Source: an uncultured Paraburkholderia sp. (GTDB lineage: Bacteria; Pseudomonadota; Gammaproteobacteria; Burkholderiales; Burkholderiaceae). Taken from it: a stretch of DNA of 11,478 nt. This document shows, piece after piece, positions 6,822-11,478 of the stretch (positions are counted from its first letter, which is position 1; the number at the start of each line of letters is the position of its first letter). The notes under the pieces are model-generated. The model was not told where the DNA came from and did not search any database. It was given only the letters and a program-made list of their open reading frames with translations. The position numbers and the translations under genes are program-made. The stretch is from contig CALFSF010000572.1 of the NCBI GenBank assembly GCA_937917025.1, forward strand, positions 1 to 11,478. The letters are read 5' to 3'.

Positions 6822-6849
6822 AAAAAGCCACGAGGCGTGCCCGTGGCTT
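6822..6849 (-). terminator. Intrinsic terminator after the small secreted-protein gene
   Basis: On the minus strand an 8-bp perfect stem (AAGCCACG with CGTGGCTT; plus coordinates 6842-6849 and 6825-6832) with a 9-nt loop ends in a U-run encoded by five A residues at 6822-6826. It lies about 100 nt beyond the stop at 6952. It marks the end of the block that begins with the two-component system. Confidence 0.8.
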
Positions 6850-6951
6850 CATTATCGGCGAAACTTCGGCGGCTTGCGCGGCCTTTGCGTATCCTCGCGC
6901 ACCTGCACGCGGCGTTTGCGCAGCGCAGCAAAAACGTCGCGTGCGTGACTT

Positions 6952-7446
6952 TTACTGCGTGTTCCAGGCGAACGCCGCGCGCGTCGTGCCCTTGCCCGTC
7001 ACCGAAACCGGTTTGCTCTGTTCGCGGTCCTTGTAGGTGGCGTGGACCGTGTAGCGCCCCGGGCGCAGCCTGACCAGCATATAGGGGCCACGCGACTTCG
7101 TGTCCAGCACGCTGGCGCCGTGGGCATCGACCACCTGCACCTCGATGTCGGCGAGGAAGTCGGAGCCCGGACCCGTGAAGCGCAGCGACAGCGGCCACTG
7201 GCTCTGCGCGGCCCGCAACGCCTTCGATTCGTCCAGACCGACGCCGCCCGACGTGAACGACACGTCGCCCTGCTGCTGGATCTGCGGCAGGCCGCCGCCA
7301 TTCGTGTTGCCGGCACTGGTGGCGTCGGTCGTCGTGCCGCCGGTCGTGCCGTTCGTCTGCGCGAACGCGCCGGTCGCGGCGCCGAGCGTCAGGGCCGTCG
7401 CGACCGCCGCAGTGAGAATTCTTCGCTGAGTACGCTGTGTTTTCAT
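6952..7446 (-). CDS. Small secreted protein of unknown function, carboxypeptidase-regulatory-like fold
   Basis: 164 aa, exported. Residues 1-29 are a Sec signal peptide (basic start MKTQRTQRR, Ala/Leu core, cleavage after GAFA). A Gly/Thr/Asn-rich linker (30-50) follows, then a compact beta-rich domain (about 55-164): LSLRFTGPGSDFLADIEVQVVDAHG, MLVRLRPGRYTVHATYKDRE, TGKGTTRAAFAW. The pattern of a turn with LRPGRYTVHATY resembles carboxypeptidase-regulatory/transthyretin-like beta sandwiches, but no catalytic motif is visible and I cannot name it. Two starts are possible, 7452 and 7446. The AAGGAG site is only 2 nt from the first ATG and 8 nt from the second, so 7446 is chosen. It follows degP on the same strand with a 171-nt gap and probably acts in the periplasm. 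Confidence 0.82.
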   Translation of the reverse strand: MKTQRTQRRILTAAVATALTLGAATGAFAQTNGTTGGTTTDATSAGNTNGGGLPQIQQQGDVSFTSGGVGLDESKALRAAQSQWPLSLRFTGPGSDFLADIEVQVVDAHGASVLDTKSRGPYMLVRLRPGRYTVHATYKDREQSKPVSVTGKGTTRAAFAWNTQ

Positions 7447-7590
7447 GTGCATCGCTCCTTGTCATGGTTCGTGCTGAAAACTGTCGGCTGCAAGCTCCGT
7501 GCCCGGAAGCGCCCGGGCACCGCCGAAACACCACAGCCGCGATGTGGCTGCGGCCCGAAGGTCGATGACCGGCGGGCCGCAGAGCCGGAG

Positions 7591-7607
7591 AAAAAACCGG
7601 CGACGGT
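7591..7607 (-). terminator. Weak candidate terminator after degP
   Basis: On the minus strand a 4-bp stem ACCG/CGGT with a 4-nt loop runs into six U residues (encoded by A 7591-7596), 11 nt after the degP stop. An alternative hairpin GCCGG/CCGGC encloses the U-run instead and would compete with it. It may only attenuate transcription into the secreted-protein gene. The remaining 171-nt gap to 7447 shows no clear promoter. Confidence 0.35.
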
Positions 7608-7617
7608 AGTTTTTACA

Positions 7618-9114
7618 TCAGCCGAGATCGACGGGTACAAAGATCTGCGCATCGTCGCGCTGGATCAGGAGCGCAATGCTGTTGCCGGCTTTTTTCACCA
7701 TCTGCTTCAACTGGTCGACGCTCGTCACCGGATTGCCGTTGACCGCGAGGATCACGTCGCCCGGCTGAACGCCCGCGCTCGCGGCGGGACCGTCCGCCTG
7801 CTGCACGAGCAGGCCATGCGTCAGGGACGCGCCGCTCTTTTCCTGCGGCGTGAGCGGGCGAACTGCGACCCCCAGACGTCCCTGCTCCTGCGCCGGCGTA
7901 TCCGCCGATGCCACCTTCGTATCCGACAGCGTGCCGATCGTCACCTTCAGGTCCTTCGTCGCCTTGTCGCGCCATACCTGCACGTCGGCAACGGTGCCCG
8001 GCTTCATGCTCGCGACCTGCGAAGGCAGATCCGACGAATCCGCCACCGGCGAGCCGTTGACCGACAGGATCACGTCGCCCGGCTGCAGGCCGGCCTTCGC
8101 CGCCGGCCCGTTCGCGTCGACCGAGCTCACGAGCGCGCCTTGCGGCGTCTTCATGCCGAACGAATCGGCGAGCGTCTGGTTCATCGACTGCACCGCGACG
8201 CCGAGGCGTCCGCGGCTCACGTGGCCGGTCTTGACGAGATCGTCCTTGACCTTGATCGCCTCGTTGATCGGAATCGCGAACGACAGGCCCTGGAAGCCGC
8301 CCGTCTGCGAATAGATCATCGAGTTGATGCCGATCACTTCGCCTTGCAGATTAAAGAGCGGGCCGCCCGAATTGCCCGGGTTCACCGGCACGTCGGTCTG
8401 GATGAACGGCGTGTAGTTCTCGTTCGGCAGCGAGCGCGATTTCGCGCTGATGATGCCCGAGGTCACCGTATTGTCGAAGCCGTACGGCGACCCGATCGCG
8501 ACCACCCACTGGCCGACCTTGCTCTGGCGCGGATCGCCGATCTTCACGGTCGGCAGATTGGTCGCGTCGATCTTCAGCACGGCGACGTCCGACTGCTTGT
8601 CCGCGCCGACGACCTTCGCCTTGAACTCGCGCTTGTCGGTCAGCTTGACGGTGACGACGTTGGCGCCATCCACGACGTGCGCGTTGGTGAGGATGTAACC
8701 ATCGCTGCTGACGATGAAGCCTGAACCGAGGCTCGCGCTCGGGGCGTCGGGCTGGTCGTCTCCGCCTGCGCCGGGGCCGCCGGGCATGCCGCCGAAGAAG
8801 TGCTTGTAGAACTGGTAGAACGGATCGGACGGGTCGATCGGCAACTGTCCGGCGTTACCGCCGCCGCGCTGCGCGACGTGTTTAACCACGTGCTTCGCGC
8901 TGATATTGACGACGGCCGGGCCGTAGGTTTCCACAAGCCCGGAGAAATCAGGCACACCGGTTTTGGCAGCCGCTTCAGCGGGCATCATCGCGGCCTGGGC
9001 CGGAGCGATGACTTCAGGCGGCGCCACGTTCCGGTGACCGGCCACATAACCCGCCGACAGTGCCACTGCGACCGCCATCGCGGCGGCGCTACGTTTGAGG
9101 GTCTTCGCTTGCAT
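7618..9114 (-). CDS. degP: Do-family periplasmic serine protease/chaperone (DegP/HtrA/MucD)
   Basis: Degrades or refolds damaged envelope proteins in the periplasm; 498 aa, full family length. Residues 1-25 form a signal peptide or signal anchor (MQAKTLKRS then AAAMAVAVALSAGYVAG). The trypsin-like domain (about 55-290) carries the complete triad: His146 (TNAHVV), Asp176 (SDVAVLKID) and Ser249 (NPGNSGGP). Two PDZ domains follow (about 303-395 and 412-497), each with the carboxylate-loop region RLGVAV and a GLQPGDVIL or GVQPGDVIL strand. A Gly-rich loop (109-128) marks the LA loop region after FYQFYKHFF. The start at 9114 has AGGAG 7 nt upstream. It lies 93 nt after the histidine-kinase stop on the same strand, with a PmrA-type box in that gap. 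Regulation by the adjacent two-component system is therefore likely, in addition to any general envelope-stress sigma factor. MucD is an equally fair name. Confidence 0.95.
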   Translation of the reverse strand: MQAKTLKRSAAAMAVAVALSAGYVAGHRNVAPPEVIAPAQAAMMPAEAAAKTGVPDFSGLVETYGPAVVNISAKHVVKHVAQRGGGNAGQLPIDPSDPFYQFYKHFFGGMPGGPGAGGDDQPDAPSASLGSGFIVSSDGYILTNAHVVDGANVVTVKLTDKREFKAKVVGADKQSDVAVLKIDATNLPTVKIGDPRQSKVGQWVVAIGSPYGFDNTVTSGIISAKSRSLPNENYTPFIQTDVPVNPGNSGGPLFNLQGEVIGINSMIYSQTGGFQGLSFAIPINEAIKVKDDLVKTGHVSRGRLGVAVQSMNQTLADSFGMKTPQGALVSSVDANGPAAKAGLQPGDVILSVNGSPVADSSDLPSQVASMKPGTVADVQVWRDKATKDLKVTIGTLSDTKVASADTPAQEQGRLGVAVRPLTPQEKSGASLTHGLLVQQADGPAASAGVQPGDVILAVNGNPVTSVDQLKQMVKKAGNSIALLIQRDDAQIFVPVDLG

Positions 9115-9146
9115 CGTGTACTCCTGACAAAGAGGTGCGCTTCTGA

Positions 9147-9177
9147 ATGATTCGAAGCGTACGCGGCGTCGCTTAAA
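9147..9177 (-). promoter_or_regulatory. Possible degP promoter, activator-dependent type
   Basis: On the minus strand AATCAT (9152-9147, 4 of 6 matches to TATAAT) lies 19 bp from the second half-site TTTAAG (9177-9172), which would occupy the -35 position. The predicted transcript start leaves a leader of about 30 nt. The poor -35 is what one expects if a response regulator recruits polymerase. The -10 call is tentative. Confidence 0.4.
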
Positions 9178-9188
9178 GGAGTCTTAAG
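9172..9188 (-). promoter_or_regulatory. PmrA/QseB-type response-regulator box upstream of degP
   Basis: The minus strand reads CTTAAG-ACTCC-TTTAAG, two half-sites in direct repeat with 11-bp periodicity. It matches the YTTAAK-N5-YTTAAK consensus of PmrA/QseB-type winged-helix regulators at every defined position. It is also a perfect 7-bp inverted repeat with flanks (9170-9176 and 9184-9190), so it reads on both strands. TTAA is rare in such GC-rich DNA, and two correctly spaced copies in a 93-nt gap are unlikely by chance. There is no T-run, so it is not a terminator. Confidence 0.65.
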
Positions 9189-9207
9189 CGCGAAATGGCC
9201 GCGCGCG

Positions 9208-10509
9208 TCAGAACCGCACTGTCACGAGCAGTCCGCCGGAAGCGGATTCGCCGAGCGTCACGTCGGCGTGATGCTGAAGCGCGATGCGTCTGACAATCGC
9301 AAGCCCCAGGCCGCTCCCCGCGATATCGCTGCGCACCCGGTCCGCGCCCGCACCCACGCGGTAGAAACGGTCGAACACGCGCTCGCGTTCCTCGACGGGG
9401 ATGCCTGGGCCGGTATCCGCGATACGTACGACGGGATGCCCCTCCTCGACCTTCAGGCTCACATCGACACGCCCGCCCTCCGGCGTGTATTTCGTCGCGT
9501 TGTCGAGCAGGTTGTTGAGCATCACGCGCAGCGCTTCGGGTTCGCCGATCACCGACGCCGACGTGGTCGCCTCGATGCCGAGGTCGATGTTGCGCTGCTG
9601 CGCGAGCGGCGCGCGCGATGCCACGCATTCGTCGAGCATCGCGTGCAGATCGACGGCGCTCGTCACCGCGTGTCCGTCGGGTTCCGCGCGGGCGAGCGCG
9701 AGCAGTTGTTCCGCGAGACGGGTCGCGCGCGTCACGCCCGCCTGCAGATCGACGAGCGCTTCGCGGCGCGTGTCGTCGTCGCGCGCGCGGGCTACGAGCT
9801 GCGTCTGGATCTGCACGGCGGCGAGCGGCGTGCGCAGTTCATGCGCGGCGTCGGCGACGAACGCCTTCTGCGTATCGAGCGCGGCGGAAAGGCGTGCGAG
9901 CAGGCCGTTGAGCGCGCGCACGAGCGGCTGCACTTCGAGCGGCAGGCGCTGGTCGGGCAGCGGATCGAGCGCTTCGGGATGACGCGTGTCGAGCGCGCCC
10001 GCCACGCGCCGCAACGGCTTGAGCCCGCGACCGACGACGACCCACACCGCGACGCCGAGCAGCGGCAACAGCACGATCAGCGGCCACAGCGTTCGCAGCG
10101 CGACGTTCGCGGCGAGCCGGTTGCGCACGGAAAGCGGCTGCGCCAGCTGCACGACGTTGTCGCCGACGATCGCGCCGTACACGCGCCAGTCGCCGCGCTC
10201 GGTGCGTTGCGTCGAAAACCCGAGTTCGGCGCGCGGCGAAAGCGGCGCGCGCGGCGTCGAGTAATACATCAGCACGCCGTTGCGATTCCAGATCTGCAGC
10301 ACGATGCCTTCCTCGCCTGTGTCGCGCGAGCCGAGCACCTGCGAGAACGATTCCGACGGCAACGCGCCGGCGATTTCCTGCAACTGGTAATCGAAGAGTT
10401 CGGTCGCTTCGGCGAGTGCCTGGCGATAGATGAGCCAGCCTGCGATGCACACGCCCGTGAGCACGATCGCGAGGAGCCAGAACAGCAATTGACGGCGAAT
10501 CGAGCGCAT
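9208..10509 (-). CDS. Sensor histidine kinase (QseC/PmrB/TctE-like)
   Basis: Inner-membrane sensor of a two-component system, 433 aa. First helix about residues 8-28, a periplasmic sensor of about 105 residues (30-135), second helix about 140-160, then a HAMP region (161-212). In the HisKA domain the phosphorylated residue is His223 (ADAAHELRTPLA). The catalytic domain shows the N box (LLDNATKY, Asn337), G1 (DTGPGIP, 365-371), F box (RVFDRFYR) and G2 (GSGLGLA, 398-404). All motifs are intact. The frame is open upstream to 10548 inside the regulator gene. The start at 10509 is preferred because AAGGAAG lies 9 nt upstream and the membrane helix follows at once. It begins 4 nt after the response-regulator stop, so the two are translated together. 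The ligand is unknown: the sensor domain has the TctE/QseC N-terminal-like layout but no telling acidic cluster of the PmrB type. Confidence 0.95.
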   Translation of the reverse strand: MRSIRRQLLFWLLAIVLTGVCIAGWLIYRQALAEATELFDYQLQEIAGALPSESFSQVLGSRDTGEEGIVLQIWNRNGVLMYYSTPRAPLSPRAELGFSTQRTERGDWRVYGAIVGDNVVQLAQPLSVRNRLAANVALRTLWPLIVLLPLLGVAVWVVVGRGLKPLRRVAGALDTRHPEALDPLPDQRLPLEVQPLVRALNGLLARLSAALDTQKAFVADAAHELRTPLAAVQIQTQLVARARDDDTRREALVDLQAGVTRATRLAEQLLALARAEPDGHAVTSAVDLHAMLDECVASRAPLAQQRNIDLGIEATTSASVIGEPEALRVMLNNLLDNATKYTPEGGRVDVSLKVEEGHPVVRIADTGPGIPVEERERVFDRFYRVGAGADRVRSDIAGSGLGLAIVRRIALQHHADVTLGESASGGLLVTVRF

Positions 10510-10513
10510 CGGT

Positions 10514-11176
10514 TCAGGCTTCCTTCGCGAGCATGTAGCCGAGGCCACGCACGTTGCGGATCAGATCCGCGCCGAGCTTCTTGCGCAGCGCGTGAATGTA
10601 GACCTCGACGGTGTTGCTGCCGATTTCCTCGCCCCATCCGTACATTTTTTCCTCGAGCTGGCTCTTCGACAGCACCGCGCCCGGCCGCGCGATCAGCGCT
10701 TCGAGCAGCGCGAATTCGCGCGCCGAAAGCGCAACCGGCGCGCCTTCGAGCGTGACCTGATGCGACGCCGGATCGAGCGTGAGCGGACCGTGACGGATCG
10801 TCGAATCGCTGCGGCCGGCCTGGCGACGGATCAATGCGCGCATGCGCGCGCCGAGTTCGTCGAGATCGAACGGCTTGACGAGGTAATCGTCCGCACCCGC
10901 ATCGAGGCCCTTCACACGATCGGCGACGGCATCGCGCGCGGTGACGATCAGCACCGGCAGCGCGAGGCCGCGCGAACGCAGCGTGCGCAACACGTCGAGG
11001 CCGTCGCGCTTCGGCAAACCGAGGTCGAGCAGCACCAGATCGTAGGGCTCGCCCGAGACGGCGGTCAGCGCGGCTTCGCCGTCCTGCACCCAGTCGACGG
11101 CGAAGCCTTCGCCGCGCAGCGCCTTGCGCACGCCTTCCGCGATCATCCGGTCATCTTCGACAAGCAGTATCCGCAT
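10514..11176 (-). CDS. OmpR-family response regulator (QseB/PmrA/TctD subfamily)
   Basis: 220 aa, cytosolic DNA-binding partner of the kinase encoded next. The receiver domain (1-118) has the acidic pocket Glu7-Asp8-Asp9, phosphorylated Asp51 (LLDLGLPKRDGL), switch residue Thr79 (VTARD) and Lys101 (VKPFD). The KRDGLDVLR and AGADDYLVKPFDLDELGARMRALIRR stretches are characteristic of the QseB/PmrA branch. The winged-helix domain (about 125-218) shows LSAREFALLEALIARPGAVLSKSQLEE, the recognition helix SNTVEVYIHALRKKL and NVRGLGYML. The start at 11176 has AGGACGG upstream. It is first gene of the operon. The likely target is the box at 9172-9188 before degP. Three 11-bp direct repeats in its own leader (11199-11231) suggest autoregulation. 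The subfamily is secure, the exact orthologue is not. Confidence 0.95.
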   Translation of the reverse strand: MRILLVEDDRMIAEGVRKALRGEGFAVDWVQDGEAALTAVSGEPYDLVLLDLGLPKRDGLDVLRTLRSRGLALPVLIVTARDAVADRVKGLDAGADDYLVKPFDLDELGARMRALIRRQAGRSDSTIRHGPLTLDPASHQVTLEGAPVALSAREFALLEALIARPGAVLSKSQLEEKMYGWGEEIGSNTVEVYIHALRKKLGADLIRNVRGLGYMLAKEA

Positions 11177-11198
11177 GGCATCCGTCCTGACGTTTTCT

Positions 11199-11231
11199 GG
11201 TTCGGTCGTGGTTCAGTTGTGTTTCAGTCAC
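11199..11231. repeat. Three imperfect 11-bp direct repeats upstream of the response-regulator gene
   Basis: The plus strand reads GGTTCGGTCGT, GGTTCAGTTGT and GTTTCAGTCAC head to tail. The first two agree at 9 of 11 positions and the last two at 7 of 11. An 11-bp period is one DNA turn, the spacing used by tandem OmpR-family regulators. They sit 23-55 nt before the start codon, downstream of the only -10 candidate, so a bound protein would more likely repress than activate. Confidence 0.5.
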
Positions 11232-11246
11232 GCCTTGTGAACACGC

Positions 11247-11252
11247 ATTCTA
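11247..11252 (-). promoter_or_regulatory. Candidate -10 element of the two-component operon
   Basis: The minus strand reads TAGAAT (5 of 6 matches), about 70 nt upstream of the response-regulator start codon. No recognisable -35 lies 15-19 bp further up (the region is GC-rich), so the promoter may need an activator, or this may be chance. Confidence 0.35.
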
Positions 11253-11333
11253 TCTTCCGTCGCGTGGGCGAAGCGCGAGCAGTCGCGATGGCAGCGTAAT
11301 GCCGGCGTTTCGCGCAGCACCCCGGCTTGTCTC

Positions 11334-11339
11334 TACAAT
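11334..11339 (+). promoter_or_regulatory. Candidate -10 element of the rightward gene at the edge
   Basis: The plus strand reads CTTGTCTCTACAATGAGC, with TACAAT matching 5 of 6 consensus bases. A transcript would start near 11346, about 90 nt before the ATG at 11438. No clear -35 is seen. Together with the TAGAAT on the other strand it suggests divergent transcription from 11247-11346. Confidence 0.4.
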
Positions 11340-11437
11340 GAGCGCTTTTACGCGACGCCGCGCGGCTCGCTGTTCGACCGGCCGCCCGCATGTCGCGACA
11401 CACAGCCTTACAAAAGCCTTCACCCCAACTCTCTCGC

Positions 11438-11478
11438 ATGACGACCGCTTTTCTCCTCGAATTTGCGCGCAGCCTTTC
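11438..11478 (+). CDS. Possible start of a rightward gene, cut by window edge
   Basis: ATG at 11438 opens a frame reading MTTAFLLEFARSL to the edge, 13 full codons. It lies about 100 nt downstream of a TACAAT element on the same strand. No purine-rich ribosome site precedes it, which weakens the call. A second frame from ATG 11338 is also open to the edge but overlaps the -10 element and is rich in Arg and Thr, so it looks less like protein. I do not recognise the product; too little is visible. Confidence 0.4.
   Translation, partial: MTTAFLLEFARSL

Noticed and set aside
7042..8724. 560-codon plus-strand open frame opposite degP and the secreted-protein gene
   Set aside because: Arg/His/Asp-rich shadow translation of a well-supported protease gene; no ribosome site or domain.
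9268..10755. 495-codon plus-strand open frame opposite the histidine kinase
   Set aside because: Same GC-bias artefact; the minus-strand kinase has every catalytic motif intact.
1..11478. Mobile elements, CRISPR arrays, tRNA/rRNA genes, or an accessory defence system
   Set aside because: I found no transposase or integrase motifs, no spaced repeat array and no RNA gene. Every sizeable stretch is explained by conserved housekeeping-type genes or short control regions.

Overview
The window looks like chromosomal DNA of a Burkholderia/Paraburkholderia-type betaproteobacterium. It is very GC-rich, with strong third-position GC bias that leaves long open frames antisense to nearly every gene. The adaptor protein at 1118-2350 reads very much like BpeA of Burkholderia pseudomallei. 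From memory, the gene order (RND pump, divergent TetR gene, later an HtrA protease beside a two-component system) resembles the B. cenocepacia RND-4 / HtrA neighbourhood. I see no insertion sequence, integrase, tRNA, rRNA, CRISPR array or base-composition break, so this looks like core genome rather than an island.

Region 1 (1-3497) is a tripartite multidrug efflux locus. The inner-membrane permease gene bpeB (cut by the left edge) and the lipoprotein adaptor gene bpeA run leftwards, and a TetR repressor gene, bpeR, runs rightwards. The divergent promoter region holds a 24-bp imperfect palindrome like the AcrR operator, overlapping a bpeA promoter with a perfect TATAAT. A clear intrinsic terminator follows bpeR.

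Region 2 (3534-5459) is a divergent pair: a leftward isochorismatase-like cysteine hydrolase and a rightward FtrA/GlxA-type regulator (DJ-1/PfpI domain plus AraC helix-turn-helix domain) that probably controls it.

Region 3 (5475-6713) is a leftward two-gene operon, a DUF427 protein followed by a CoxG/SRPBCC protein with a C-terminal membrane anchor. Both carry His-rich linkers, and no CO dehydrogenase gene is in view.

Region 4 (6822-11252) is an envelope-stress block, all leftward. An OmpR-family response regulator (QseB/PmrA subfamily) and its histidine kinase are followed by a DegP/MucD periplasmic protease and a small secreted protein of unknown function, closed by an intrinsic terminator. 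Between kinase and protease lies a perfect match to the PmrA/QseB-type box (YTTAAK-N5-YTTAAK), placed to activate the protease gene. Three 11-bp imperfect direct repeats lie in the leader of the response-regulator gene. Together these suggest a self-contained circuit in which the two-component system senses envelope state and drives degP.

At the right edge a rightward coding region may begin at 11438, but only about 13 codons are visible.
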